From contig CM049310.1 of assembly GCA_026874595.1 (NCBI GenBank), forward strand, positions 55,991,058 through 56,055,057: 64,000 nucleotides of DNA. Reading direction: 5' to 3'. Shown piece by piece: positions 11,545 to 24,490 of this stretch (positions are counted from its first letter, which is position 1; each line of letters begins with the position of its first letter). Origin of the DNA: Sipunculus nudus. Its lineage: Eukaryota; Annelida; Sipuncula; Golfingiida; Sipunculidae. The position numbers were made by a program, and so were the translations under genes. The notes beneath the pieces were generated by a model that saw nothing but the letters and a program-made list of their open reading frames with translations, did not search any database and was not told where the DNA came from.

Positions 11545-12975
11545 ACTAGAATACAGGTAGTCGACAAGCAACTACGTGTATCCGCCAAAACCAGAGAAGG
11601 ACAGGCGAAGTGAGGCATGGATTGAGTGGCAAGGGGATATAGAGTAACATGTGTTACATATTAGAATGGATCTCTGCCACATAAACATGATTGTAGGTAA
11701 CGCCACCTGTTATTTGAACGAGAAACTATCCAAGATGTATACACATGCGAAATTTCATGTGGAAAAGTCAAACCACTGCAGAGATATGAGTGATTTTAAC
11801 CTAAGGCAGACAAACAGATAGACGCTGTGCAAAAATGGCTGCAGGTGGCGCCACTATTTTTGTGTATGTTATAAAGCTATCCAAGGGCTACATTTGTGTA
11901 AAATATTTTTTCCTGATTGGTCAAACAGTTCCGGAGATATAAGCATTAATGTCTGCAGCGTGAACGTGAATGTAGGTGGCGCCACCTGTCATAAAATCAA
12001 GAAAGCTATCCAGGATGTATATGCATGCCGCATTACAGGTAATTTGGTCAAACCACTGCAGAGATATGAGTGATTTTAACCCAAGGAAGACAAACAGATG
12101 GACCCTGTGCAAAAATGGCTGCAGGTGGCGCCACCATTTTTGTGTTTGTTATAAAGCTATCCAAGGGCTACATTTGTGTAAAAAATTTTGCCTGATTGGT
12201 TGAACGAGTCAAGAGATATAAGCATGGATGTGTACAGCGTGAACGTGAATGTAGGTGGCGCCACCTGTCATAAAATCAAGAAAGCTATGCGGGATGTATA
12301 TGCATGCCGAATTTCAGGTAATTTGGTCAAACCACTGCAGAGATATGAGTGATTTTAACCTAAGGCAGACAAGCAGATGGACGCTGTGCAAAAATGACTG
12401 CAGGTGGCGGCACCATTTTTGTGTATGTTATAAAGCTATCCAAGGGCTACATTTGTGTAAAAAAATTTTCCTGATTGGTGAAACGGTTCCCGAGATATGA
12501 GCTTGGATGTCTGCAGCGTTAACGTGAATGTACGTGGTGCCACCTGTCATAAAATCAAGAAAGCTATCTAGGATGTATACGCATGCCAAATTTTAGGTGA
12601 ATTAGTCAAACCCTCTGCAGAGTTATGAGTGATTTTAACCCAAGGCAGATGAACAGATGGACACTGTGCAAACATGGTTGCAGGTGGCGTCACCTTTTTT
12701 TGTGTATGTTATAAAGCTATCCCAGGGCTACATTTGTGTAAAATTTTGGGTTTATGTGTGGAAACAGACGCACAAACGGACGCTGGGCAGAGAGGAAAGG
12801 TCAGAGGTCAAGGTCACTTGGTAAGGCACCAGTTCACATGTGACCCGATAATTTGTGTAAGTTTCGGAAAAATCTGTCCAGTAGTCTCAGAGGAGTTCTC
12901 ATGAAAAGAACGCCACAGCGGCGGAACCCGGTCAAAAATATAGTATCCGCAAAACTTCGTTTTGGCGGATACAAT
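11545..12975 (+). mobile_element. F4 element, complete, tandem core of about 280-bp units
   Basis: It starts AAACTAGA, with a short stem (GTAGT…ACTAC) and then GTATCCGCCAAAAC at 11578-11591. It ends with the exact inverted copy GTTTTGGCGGATAC (12959-12972). That copy is also the right arm of a terminal hairpin whose left arm is GTATCCGC-AAAAC (12943-12955). In between, units of about 280 bp starting near 11697, 11973, 12252 and 12532 repeat 'GTAGGTGGCGCCACCTGTCAT' and 'CAAAAATGGCTGCAGGTGG'. Non-coding, with no target-site duplication evident. Architecture and tandem core match Helentron-associated 'pearl'-type elements known from bivalves (family knowledge); assignment to that class is inference. 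Confidence 0.82.
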
Positions 12976-13046
12976 AATATGATCAGGCTTGACTTACATG
13001 TATTTATGCAGCTGTAATTAATAACAAGGCTGGTTTTAATCAGAAA

Positions 13047-13480
13047 TTTTTTTTTTTTTTAAATATTTTTGGTGGAGGTAACCGCCTCGATTTTTTTAAT
13101 GCTGACTTATCTTATTCTTAATCTAAGTATGTACATCTGCAGAGTTTCCATTTTGGTTTGGGACTACTTGACAGGGCGGTAGCACTCGCTTCCTATTATT
13201 TATTTGTATCCTGGTGTCACCCAGCCCCAGTGTCTACCGCACCTGCGGGTCCTGGGTGTGTAATCATCCCCATTGCTGGGTCATAACACCGAGGAACCCC
13301 CCAAAGACGCACTCGTATGTGAGTGATACACGGCTGTGGGGCACAGCCTTCCATAATGCCTGCAGAGCACTCACCCTGTGTTGGGGCCGACTGTGAAAAA
13401 CCTCACCGCCTCTGCTGAGATTCGAACCCACAATCTCCCCGGCTTTGAGTCCTGCGCTCTACCCCTGAGCCACAGAAGCC
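13047..13480 (-). mobile_element. tRNA-derived SINE, intact, with 15-bp target-site duplications
   Basis: On the minus strand the element begins GGCTTCTGTGGCTCAGGGG. An A box (TGGCTCAGGGGTAGAGC, 13456-13472) and B box (GGTTCGAATC, 13419-13428) have the spacing of an RNA polymerase III promoter. The remaining roughly 350 bp is a non-tRNA body ending in an A-rich tail (T-rich on the plus strand, 13047-13070). GGTTTTAATCAGAAA occurs at 13032-13046 and again at 13481-13495, a perfect duplication that marks LINE-mediated retroposition. Other copies are at 36458-43052 (interrupted), 50181-51315 and 59363-60495. Confidence 0.92.
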
Positions 13481-14149
13481 GGTTTTAATCAGAAAGTTTG
13501 TCTCTCCATCCATCATTATGCTTGACAGTGGAAACTGTGGTAGCCGAAACTGCTTCTCGCCGCCAGGAAAACCACCACAAATTTTGTGTAACAACATATT
13601 TTCTTCATTATTTAGTAAAACAAAAAATATGACCTTATATGCCTCTGATGTCTAATATACCACACAGCAAATATTTTTATCTGAACCTTAGAATGAGTGT
13701 TAAATAATAACTTGCATCATGACTCGCAGGCCCATAATGGCCATATCAGTTAATTTTATAAAGGCCTGAATGTCACTGCAGAGATAAACTGTGAGTGCCT
13801 ACAGACACACTGACAGCTTTTAAGCAAATCAAACAATCTCAATTTTTAGATGGAATAATAAAGAAAAATAATTACTGTCAGGAAACTGGTTTGTCAATGC
13901 AAAATTTATATTAATAGATTTTAAATATACATGTGTTACATGATAATTCATTTAGCAGGATCTTGGATGTTTTGCTTGACCTAAATAAACAATACAGTCC
14001 CTCTAAGACATCTTAAAGATCTTAAAGATCAATCTTTACACACACAACAATATTACAGACCAAGAAATGCTGATTACATTAACCTCAGGTAATTAATATG
14101 TACATATAGGACACAATAAAAATAATGTTTGGTTAAGAATCATAACAAA

Positions 14150-14530
14150 AACCTACAGTGGAATGATAGTAAAGGTGAAAGAAATAAACTCTGTCATTCA
14201 TGAAAGGTATTTGGTGCACACAAGGTATTAAGACTAAATATTAAATATAAAACATTTTAACTTATGGTCACTAACGTCTGTGTGCGTTAGAAAAGGTGAA
14301 TCAAATAACCTCAGTCACTCCTGAAAGGCATCTGGTGCACTAAAAAGAGAAGACTTATTAAAATATTGAATATATAACACGTTAACTTATGGTAACTAAG
14401 GTCTGTGCGTGTTAGAAAAGGTGAAACAAATACCCTTTGTCATTCATGAAAGGATTTTGTGCCTGAAAACAGGAGACTCATTAAAATATTAAATATGATA
14501 CATTTTTAATTATGGCTGTAAGGTCTGGGT
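14150..14530 (+). repeat. Tandem repeat, 3 units of about 122 bp
   Basis: Units start near 14171, 14292 and 14415. Each contains AAAAGGTGAAnnAAATAnCC, CATTCATGAAAGG and an ATTAAATATnnnACATTTTAA block. Similarity decays in the third. Non-coding and without relation to the hairpin elements. Confidence 0.7.
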
Positions 14531-16895
14531 GGGCAAGATACAGAACTCAGAAATGAGATACATCATTTTAAGAACACATTCTTACAATATAAGATTCATG
14601 TGTTAGTCCAAGAGGTCAACTGATCGGTACAAAAAATTCATCAACTTCAAGGTTGGCATAAAAAAGGAATAAGGTACAAAACATTTTGACATCAGTTTTA
14701 TTTGAACTGCATTTAAAAGTGTGGTTGACTGATGAAGCAGATGCCAAGCAGCAGCAGCAGTTTATATACTCAGTCCAGAAGAAGATCAGAGTAATACTGC
14801 ATAATTATTTTTATAAGGTAAACATAAGAAAATAGGTCTATATATGTAACAAAGATAATCCCAACTGATAAACTTTTTATACAAGTAATGTGCTTTGACC
14901 AGTTATTGTTTTACCATAATACAAAACTGTATCTTAATAATTTTCTACAAGCTAGATGACAGATTTAAGGACAACTTTTGGTAATTTCTTTAAAAGATTT
15001 AGTATTTTATCTTAAGAAAACCTCTTATTAAGACATGACATAATGGTAGAAAATTTACTCCTCTCTTAAAAACTGAACATTCCATTCCAAGTGTTATTCA
15101 AATCCCACTGGTTTCACTTTAGTAAATGGGGTATTTTCAATAGGGCTACAAGTCATTTTCTTGGCCAGAAAAAAAATGCAGCCAGTAGTAGATTTTAAAA
15201 TCCATGTACTGTATAAAAGAAACCACAAATCAGGTAATACTGAAAAAGTATATTCATATCACACAATATTCTTCACTCAAAAGTGATTCATTCATAAGCT
15301 GTGTCACAATTGGTAAAAATATGATGTTGTGTATAATTATAACTGATAACATGACGTATAAGCTGCAACTGAACCTTTGTGTATGTCTTGGTTGTTTACC
15401 TTATATGAAACCAGACCAGGCCATCTGAGAATGCATGAATGCCACTGGTTAATGCTGCAAAACCTCTCCAGGCAATATGATATTTGTGTATATTTATGGA
15501 CTATTTATCCACATGTTTACTCATGGTGACATTCAGCAGATGAATTTAGTCAAAATTCATTAATCATGTCCACACTGACATAACTTTTGTTTACAAGTTA
15601 TAGTAATGTTTTTCTCCTGTTATTTTAATATCAGGCACAAACATGGACACTAGAAAAAACACCATGTCATCATTACATCTGTCAGTCTTAGTGATGGTTA
15701 CTGTTAATGACTAGTAGAATGTATGTTAATGGTATGGTATGATTAAGCAATTTTCTTTTCTACAGCTTCCATGTATTTACTAACCTCCTTTAATAGCTTC
15801 CTGAATAGTTATTAATAAAGTGTGTTTTCCACAAGTGCCACAAAACGTGAATAGAAAAATATAAATTAATGAATTATAACAAATGCTTGAAAGCTTGTAC
15901 TGTTTGCAGGCTCACTAAGTGGCACCTAGAACCCTCTGCAAATGATGTGGTTAGATTCTCTCAAATCAAACATATTGTATATTTAGTTTCAGATCTCAAG
16001 ATTCCCTACAGCCTGAAGCAAACCCTCTCTGTAGAAACTGTTGAAAATTTGGTAAAGATGTAACAGAAGCTCAGAAGGTAATGGCCTGTAATGTAACTTG
16101 AAATGTATGGAGTGTCAGAATTTGTCCGAAATCTAAAATAAATGTAAACAGAAAATGGTTTTAATGTATGAAACTGGTAATATATAATATGTTAAGTAAC
16201 ACTAAGAATACTAGCAATCAAACTTGATGTTAAGAATATAAACTCACCTTGGGGGTCTTAGGAAAGAAAAATCCTGTAGACAGATCCGTAACAAGCTAGA
16301 GTAAGATTACATATGTCAGATATCTATACATACATACATGTATATATATGCAGGCAGCTTTGTCTGGGGCCCAGGTGTACAGCAGGTAAAACCAGCCACA
16401 CACCTAGCTTAACAAGAGCTTAGAACTCCCATCTGTGGTACATACACCACAGCCTGAGGACCAGGCCTTTGTGAACTCCCTCCACTGGTGCCTAGTGTTC
16501 TGTGATATACATGTACCTTATGAAAGAAACCGAGAGCGAGTAAATCTGTCAGTAAGTGCTACTGTAGTACTCATGCTTGTTTTTCCTGGCTCTGATCTCG
16601 CTGAGAAAGATCGGGAGAGACCAACAATAAATACTAGGGTTGCTGTTGGTATTTCCACTGTCTATTTTTAAGTAACATTTATCCAGTGTATCCTGTACTT
16701 AGTATTTATAAAAATTGTGTGTATAATGCATTCCAGGGATAAAGAATGTTACAGCGTATACAGTGGATAGATGCTACTGTGATAACAATCAAATGAGAAC
16801 AACTATTCTAATGGAAACACATGTGTATTCAGAACTGATATGTAATAATATTACTTCTTTCTAGAACAAAGAGGAGTTTTGATAATTTCCAGTTC
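14531..16895. other. Largely single-copy DNA, no gene recognised
   Basis: A (GCA)5-type run lies near 14748 and a short TA/TACA-rich stretch at 16318-16350. The plus-strand frame at 15869-16063 (64 codons) includes a possible acceptor (TTTGCAG) but matches no family I recognise. No RNA genes seen. Confidence 0.4.
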
Positions 16896-16899
16896 AAGA

Positions 16900-17740
16900 T
16901 TGCCTAAGGTTTAATGCCAAAGACCAGAAGTATAGCTTGGTCCAATAAAACAATTTTTTTCAGTTTAATACATTTAGTACCTGATAACATAATTTCTATG
17001 AATCTTTTTCAAATGGGTACAATTTGTACACTAGCTGTCTGTCTAGGTGTTCAAATTCATATTTTTTGGCTGATAGCTCATAGGCCACAGAATATAGCCT
17101 GTTATATCACCATGACCTAATTTCAGGTTTCCAAGAAGATATGCCAAGGACCTCACTGGATGTTTTGTTAGCAGAGTCCAGGGCTAATGGATACAATTTG
17201 TGTCCTAGCCGACTGTCTGGCTGCTCAAAGTCATGTTTTTGGGGCACTGAATACAGAATATAGCCTTGTAGGTCACCATGACTAAACTTCAGGTTTCCAA
17301 AGAGATTTGGCCAGAACCTGACTGGAATACAGGAAGTTTTAGAAAAGTCTAGGCCTTACAGATACAATCTGTGCCAATCTGACACTCAGGGTGCTCATAT
17401 GACATTGATAGGTCGCAAGATAGAGGTCACAGTAACCTAATTTCAGGTTTCCAAGGAGATCTGGCTAGAACCTCACTGGAATACAGGATGTTTTAGAAGA
17501 GTCTAGGCCTTACATATATACAATTTGTGCCAATCTGACACACAGGGTGCTCATATGACATCTATAGGTCGCAAGATAGAGGTCACAGTGACCTAATTTC
17601 AGGTTTCCAAGGAGATTTGCTTAGAACCTCCCTGGGTGTACAGTTAGAAGTTTCTAGGTCTAATGGTTACATTTTGTGCCCTGATGAAGGCCAGAAAACA
17701 GACAAAGGGTGATCATTATAGCTCAGATGACTTACAGTCT
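16900..17740 (+). mobile_element. F2 repeat (copy b), truncated
   Basis: Four related blocks containing 'CCTAATTTCAGGTTTCCAAG' occur near 17115, 17286, 17438 and 17592. They are followed by ACAAAGGGTGATCATTATAGCTCAG, the approach to the F2 3' terminus. Only the left arm and loop of the terminal hairpin survive (GCTCAGATGACTTACAGTC, about 17721-17739); the right arm is gone. The 5' end is not identified. Confidence 0.6.
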
Positions 17741-18245
17741 AATAAAACTTGTATAATTATCTCCTTTTATTTGTTAAAAAGTTCTAAAAAAACTCTTCAC
17801 TGAGAACTTTCTTGAAAGTAATTAAACCTGTGTAATGTGTGTAAATAATTTTAATTGCACTGCCTGGTTTCTGTCCAACATTTTAGTTTGAAACTGATCA
17901 TTATGACATAATGCATGCTGTTCCAACACCTGTGGCCACTTGTTTTCTGTGATATCTTTTTATAATTAATTTAATTGGCAATTAAACTCTTGCAACTATC
18001 ACAGGAGATTCAATGTCATTTTGACAATTAATTAATTATGAGTTGATTATAATTTCACTGCTACCATGTTGATATGTTTGTGGAGTTGACAAATATTATG
18101 GCCACACAGTTCAAGCTTGTTTGAACACTGTACCTCTGATATGCCAGAGAATGCAAGATGAACAGGAGTCCCTTGATTTTATCACATACAGATACCGGAA
18201 CAATAGGTTACACATACCATGAGTCCAAGCAGATCTAGTTTAAGA
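17741..18245. other. No gene seen
   Basis: AT-rich sequence with several TTAATT-type runs. Nothing recognisable. Confidence 0.35.
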
Positions 18246-18515
18246 CCAGGGCTCAACATTAACTTTTGGACGTACTTGGCACTACTTGCCTAGTGGGGCA
18301 AGTAATATCTAACTTTTCCTTGCCCTATAATGAATTCTTACTTGCCCTACTTAAATCACTGATTGTATTTAAGAACACAAACATCCTTCAGGCCATTGGA
18401 TAAAGGTGTATGTCAGATCCACTTGCAATTGCCCAGTTGGGCAAGTAGGAGTCATGCCCCAAGTCATGCTTCACACACAAACGAGTGCACCTTTTGGGGG
18501 TTTCTGATTGTAACA
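18246..18515 (+). mobile_element. hAT-like fragment plus SINE scrap
   Basis: AGGGCTCAACATTAAC followed by repeated ACTTGCC/GGCAAGT motifs in both orientations (18280-18450) is the look of a hAT-type non-autonomous element seen in many invertebrates. The opposite terminus is not found. Immediately after, ACGAGTGCaCCTTTTGGGGG (about 18481-18500) weakly matches the SINE body in the orientation opposite to the other copies. Confidence 0.4.
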
Positions 18516-18673
18516 ACCACAGTACATGCAGGTGTAATACAAAGAACATGGTTGATGCCCGGATAATTGTGTAACCTTCCTGTCACCTAGTCCGAAACAA
18601 GAACAGAATTCTGCAGAAGTACATAGTACTTAGTTAAAAATAAAATGGAAAAGTTACCTCATCAAATTAATTT

Positions 18674-21228
18674 AAACAAGGCCTACAGGCCTAATGCGAA
18701 TCTGTGCATTGGGAAATACACCAGGTATAATGCTTCAATGCTAGACCATTACTTCTCATGTATATGAACAATGCAAGTACTAAACATTTTGAATAAGAAA
18801 CAATTACACAATCATCACTGCTGAAAGTCTGGCATGGGTGCACACAACACAAAAATGCTTGTAGCTGGCACCACAAGTCTTGTATACAACAAAGCTATCA
18901 GAGATACATACATTTGCCCAATTTCAGACTGATATATCAAAACCCTCCTGAGAAATAAGCAGGGACACATTGTGCAAAAATTATTGTAGGTGGCACAACC
19001 AGTCTTGTATACAACAAAGCTATTCGATATGTATAAATATGCCCAATTTCAGGCTGATATATCAAATCACCTGTAGAAATAAGCAGGCACTTACACTGTG
19101 CAAAAGTCATTGAAGGTGGCAACACCTGTCTTGTGAACGAAAAAGCCATCAAAGACACATAGACAGGTCAAAATATAAGGCAAATACATCAAACTTACCT
19201 TGAGTCTGATGCATGCGGCTGACCAGGCTTAGGTGAGAAAGGAAGTTGCCCGGAGTGAACTGTGACAAATTTGCTGGCTCAGGCTACTGCACTGAGTGAA
19301 CTCATGACCTGCACCTGGCTAGACTGAGTGAACTTTTGACCTGTACCTGGCTGCACTGAGTGAACTCTTGACCTGTTGCATAATCTGACACAGCTGGCAG
19401 TCTGCCAAAGCTATAAATAGATCCAGGGTGAACTTCGGTGCCAAATCTGATGCAGTGGCCAGTCGGCCAATGCTATAAATAGAATGCAGCTACTGCACTG
19501 AGTGAACTCCTGACCTAAAACTGGCTGCACTGAGTGAACTCTTGACCTGTTGCATAATCTGACACAGCTGGCAGTCTGTCAAAGCTATTAATAGATCCAA
19601 GCTGAACTTTGGTGTCAAATCTGATGCAGTTGGCAGTCTGCCAACCCTATAAATAGAATGCAGCTACTGCACTGAGTGAACTCCTGACCTTTCCCTGCCT
19701 GCACTGAGTGAACTCTTGACCTGTTGCCTTATCTGATACAGTTGGCAGTCTGCCAAAGCTATAAATAGATCCAGACTGACCTTTGGGCTGTTGCCAAATC
19801 TGAAATAGTAGCCACACCATTGCATAAGCTCACAGATTGGCTCCACATGCAGCTCTGAGGGGCATGACACCCATGAGGTGATCACATGGTGCCCATGAGG
19901 TGTTCACATGTCACCCATAAGGTGAACACGCTTTGTGCTTGGCTGCACTGATTGAACTCTAGACCTTCATCAGGCTGCATTGAATGAACTCTTGATCTGT
20001 TGCCAAATCTGAAACAGTTGGCAGTTTCTCAACCTATTTAAAGATACAGACACAATCTTGGCCTGTTGGTAAATCTTTCTGGTAAATACATTTTGTGCAA
20101 TATTACAGAAGTTATAATTGAAACAATAATTTTGTAAAAGAACAGTTCTGCAGTCCTCAGTTTGAATAGACATAATAATGGCCATCAGACCAACGTTAGC
20201 TTTTCTGAAATGATTGAAAGAACCATGTCCTAGGATAATTTTGAAAAATTGAACGATTCAACTTGACAGTTTCATCATAAACATTTTAAGCTGAAAGAGG
20301 CTAAAATTATGAGGTTTTGGCCAATAAAAACAGGTCAATGTAGGTGGCACCACAAAATCTGCAACTTCAAATATGAGTCATGTGACCAACATGTGCACAA
20401 TACTAAGTAATGCTAGCTTCTGTCATTTCTGAAATTATATGTTAGTATGCTTACTTGGCCAAATGACTGTTAAAATTTGTGTAACTCCACTAAAATTCAT
20501 CAAATGCAAACCATTTGAACAAACTTGAGAGGGCTTGCCTCTGGGATCATTTCCTGTAAAATATTGAACAATTTGGTTGGACCGTTTACAAGAAGAAGAC
20601 TTTTAAAGGTTTTTCAGCTTTTTCCCTATAAAATCTAAGTAAATGCAGGTAGCAAAAAAATAAGCTGAATCACACATTTGATATGTGAGATTATTGCATA
20701 AAATCTGGGGATGGTAGTTCCTGCTATTCCTGAGAAATTATGGGTTAATGTACCAATGACCCCTGTACAAAAAAAGGTCAATGCAGGTGGCGCCACCAAT
20801 ACCTGAATTTCATATATGACTCATGTGACCAACACTGGCATAAAATTGGGTGATGACAGCTCTGACTCTTTCTGAGATTGTCATTTTAGTATGCTTTTTT
20901 GGACATATGACAAAATTCAACTCCCTGTAACTTGGCCAAAATTCAGCGATCTTGAACCATTCTAACAAACTTGAGAGAGATGGTATAAAAGATTATTTCT
21001 GTGAAATATTGAACAATTTGGCTTGACCTTTTCGGAGGAGAAGATTTTTAAAGGTTTTTTAAGCCTTTTCTCTATAAAATCTAAGAAAATGCAGAGTTTT
21101 TCAGATGGCTAATTTTTTGCATTAAATTTCATGATGTTAGCTCCTATTTGTTTTCAAAATAGTATGGGTTAACCTACAGACAACGGACACTGCCACACCA
21201 TTGCATTAGCTCACAGGTTCGCAAAAAA
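18674..21228 (+). mobile_element. F1 repeat (copy d), full length
   Basis: 5' end: AAACAAGGCC with palindrome AGGCCT-AC-AGGCCT (about 18679-18692) and ATGCGAATCTGTG. 3' end: TCACAGGTTCGC (21211-21222) followed by A's. The core holds, in order, 'ACCAGTCTTGTATACAACAAAG' units; a satellite-like zone (19270-19800) of 'GCACTGAGTGAACTC' units, each with a CTATAAATAG box; and a region ending in two blocks resembling copies a and f, including GGTGGCGCCACC near 20786. It is about 2.55 kb with no coding sequence. The base following the A run is T. Confidence 0.78.
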
Positions 21229-22512
21229 ATATTGTAGGTCTGTTTGTCATTTTTTAATTTTAATTAATTATTTGGAATCCAAGCAAGGGAGACAATTACT
21301 TAAATATCATTTCATAACCAAGCTTTTCTGTTCTGAAAATAATTGCTGTATAAGTTTATACATTTTTTTAGGATAAATTTTAATCACTTTGAGCTGTTCA
21401 CATTCCCAACTTTTATGTGAAATTCAATCAAATCTATATGGTACCATTCTTGAGATACTTTGCAAAAAAAAAAAAAAAAAAAACACTCAGTTTTTACTGA
21501 AAAATACTCTCCCCTTTGTTTAGGGTTATACAGATTATGAAGAATAATTAAGTGTTCATAATACACCTGACAAGATTAAATTATGTATGAATCTTAACTG
21601 CCACCTGAAGGGCAGGTCAAGAGCAGGCCTGAATGCATTGAAAATCAACTGCTGTGGTTAGGTTTTGCTCAAGAAGGTCATAATTCTCAATATTTCCGAA
21701 AGGAGAATAATCACAAAACTAAAACATTCGTCAATAAGAGTTCACAATGGCAAAGGCAAGTTGGAATATGAACAATGGAAACATAATGATATTAAATATT
21801 GTTTATTCAAATATTGCTAAAAATCTGTGATATCTCTCAAAATATCTGCCATTAATAAACAATAATTTTCACTCGTTCACTGTTCCTTTGTGTTCCTGTT
21901 TAATTGTTCAAATTTTGCACACATTATATGAAATAAATGATGAATATAATAACAGTTTTACTGTATGTAGATTTTTTCTTGGGTAAGATCATGAAAATGA
22001 AAACCAAAACACTAAAAAAGCGAAAGTCATTAAAATTTTAGACAATGTTTATGACATACAATTCCCAGTAGACCTGCAGTTTTTATTGGTGAGTAAAGCT
22101 TTGATACCTTTTATAAATGCGGTTGCGGCCACAGTTTGGTTGCGGATAGTGTCAAACATATGATATTATGGAGGACTGATTCCTTTAATGAGGATGCGGT
22201 ATTTATCCGACCCGTCAACAACAACATTTTTTTCGAATTATGTAGCGACCTATCCATCAAAAATTTTAAACAGATCGGGTCAGATGAGGAATCCCACTGA
22301 TTTGTATATGTCACATAGGTTTTCCCCAGGATTATAAAGTGTTTATCAGTAAATGCCAAGAGGAAAAATGTTTTCCTCCTGTAAACATCGATTTAAATCA
22401 TTGTGCATATGGGAAACATTCACTGGTGAGATGTTTGTCCAATACATGTATATGTTTCAATTCAGGCAGCTGGTTTCCTATCTTATACTGCCACTTTCAC
22501 AATTATTAATGC

Positions 22513-22551
<39 letters not shown>

Positions 22552-23940
22552 TTATATTACATATATATATACAAACATTGTTTTTATCAGCAATAGCGAC
22601 CTCATAAAAGGAATTGGCCTAGCCACAACCACGGCTGCAACAGTGTAAAAGGAATCTTAGCTTTAGAACAAGCACACCCAGTATTGAAAAAGATGCTGTC
22701 TACATATCTGGGAAGCCCAGAATGCTGGTAAAGACAGAATCCAGTAAATCAGGTATGATTTATTTCCATTAATATATAATTCAGCTTAACTTAGTGCAGA
22801 CTAGAACCACTCCCTCTTGGGATTCTTGTGGGATAACATGTTGCTGCAGCCAAACTGCTGTGATGCAGAAAAATGAACTGCAAAAGCTGAACCCTATGAA
22901 TGGGCTGCTGCAGTGCAGATAGACAGCCAAGGAAGTCACTAATGGTGAGGTGTATAGAAAATATCTCTTCCTCTTTGATATAGTATCTCCCACACCCAGG
23001 CATGCAGGCAGAACTGTTCTCGTATCCTCCACCATTTTTACAGAAGTTCCTCTTTAAGATTTGTAAGTAACAAAATGATAGCCTCTCATTGCTCAATTAC
23101 TGAGGCTGTAAAAAATGGTCTGCTGTTGCTAGGTAACTGGGCTCCAAATTACAATGACTGTCTGCTTGAAAAATAACCACTGAACACCCTTATTTGATAT
23201 GTGCCTTTTATAGATTTTTTTTATACAGCCTTGCATATTTTTAGCCACGATTCATGTTTGTTTCTTTTCTTTGCCGGGGTTATCCAATTAAACAGAAGCA
23301 GCTTCAATAAGACATGCAATCTTGTTTTTTCTATAATTATCCATGTTATGATGTAACTACCAATCTGGAAATATTAACAAACCACAACATACTATTGGTA
23401 CAAAAGAAAACACATAGTGGCAGAAAAGGCTAAAACCTTAAATGCAGAGATAATGAAAAACCTAATCAGTAAAAATGTTTAATCATGATTAAATGACTGC
23501 AGTACTCAGGTCTTCAGAGAAATACCTCTTACGAAAGAGGAATAAATAAACATGTTTAAGTCTAATAAACATTACTACAATAAATATCATACCAACAGAT
23601 AACTTCTGGTAGACAGTTAAAGCAGCATGGTCTGTCAACCAATTGAACCTTTGGTCATGATAATGGTTCCTGTACTTTGGGCCATGATTTTGGTTTTCAA
23701 TTTCAAGTCTTTATAGTTATTTTGTACCCTGTCATAACGTATGAAATATATGATTTGTTTATTAGATTTAGCACTGTGACTAGACCACTATTCTGATGTG
23801 TCTTTATTAGAGTATCATATTAAAAAAAAATAATTACTACAAAATTTCTTGAAATAATGGCAATTTACTGTACTGAGCAAACTGTCCACTGCCTCCTGTG
23901 ACAGTCTGTTTTATTTCTTGAGCAAGCCCTGTCTGTTAAA
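21229..23940. other. No gene recognised; TA microsatellite
   Basis: A (TA)n run occupies about 22516-22547 and an A tract of about 20 is at 21464-21483. Several short open frames exist (22111-22359 and 22781-23096 on the minus strand) but none has a recognisable domain or convincing splice context. Confidence 0.4.
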
Positions 23941-23947
23941 TGTTGAA

Positions 23948-24130
23948 CTACAAATACAATATTATTTTGTCCTTGAAAATGGGTTTTTGCATAATGAAAC
24001 CTGGTGGAATGGTTGGTGTGGTGAGAGATCTGTATGACTGATTTCTTCCATGAAAATATGCAAATTTGTCCATGATTTGTTTCCAGTATCTATCAAACCT
24101 GGCCTCATCCCTAACATATTCTTCAGTCAT
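23948..24130 (-). CDS. Unrecognised short open frame, possible exon
   Basis: The minus-strand ATG is preceded by a possible acceptor (TTGTAATTTAG, about 20 bases upstream) and an in-frame stop just before the ATG. It encodes 60 residues ending at a stop. Composition looks protein-like (residues 10-28 ARFDRYWKQIMDKFAYFHG), and the segment is not repeated elsewhere in the window. I do not recognise a family. Chance open frames of this size are expected in AT-rich DNA, so this is a weak call. Confidence 0.18.
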   Translation of the reverse strand: MTEEYVRDEARFDRYWKQIMDKFAYFHGRNQSYRSLTTPTIPPGFIMQKPIFKDKIILYL

Positions 24131-24234
24131 TCAGATCCTAAATTACAAGTCCACAGGTTCAGTAAAGGTTAGCAAGTTACTAAACAGAAACAATTGTATA
24201 CTGACTGACCTGTTAAAGTATGGATGTTGAGGGA

Positions 24235-24440
24235 AGAATTAGAATATGGGAACATCTAGAATCTTCCGTGAAGAATCTGAATTCTCGTTCTTCCCAGAAA
24301 AAGTGAGAATCAAGAGATGGTATGAAATGATTCCAGTTCTTCCTGACAAAAATTAGATTTCTCATTCTTCCTGGGGTAAAAGAGAAATTGTGTCTCTCCC
24401 GGGAAATTTGAGAATTCTCATTTTTTTTCAAAGGAGAGAC
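24235..24440. repeat. GAGAATTCTC-type repeat
   Basis: Several GAATCT/AGATTC and TGAGAATTCTCA motifs in opposing orientation form an imperfect inverted structure. Phrases such as 'GAGAATCAAGAGATGGTATG' are shared with 4904-4925 and, inverted, with 3585-3615. Probably a decayed palindromic MITE that sits next to F1 5' ends. Confidence 0.45.
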
Positions 24441-24490
24441 TGGAATTATGAAATTCAAACCTGAAGAAAATGAAAATTCTCGTAAAAACA

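Noticed and set aside
13403-13480. A possible tRNA gene on the minus strand
   Set aside because: A and B boxes are present, but the sequence continues into a SINE body with an A-rich tail and target-site duplications and does not fold as a complete tRNA.
22516-22547. TA repeat as an origin or promoter element
   Set aside because: An ordinary dinucleotide microsatellite without supporting context.
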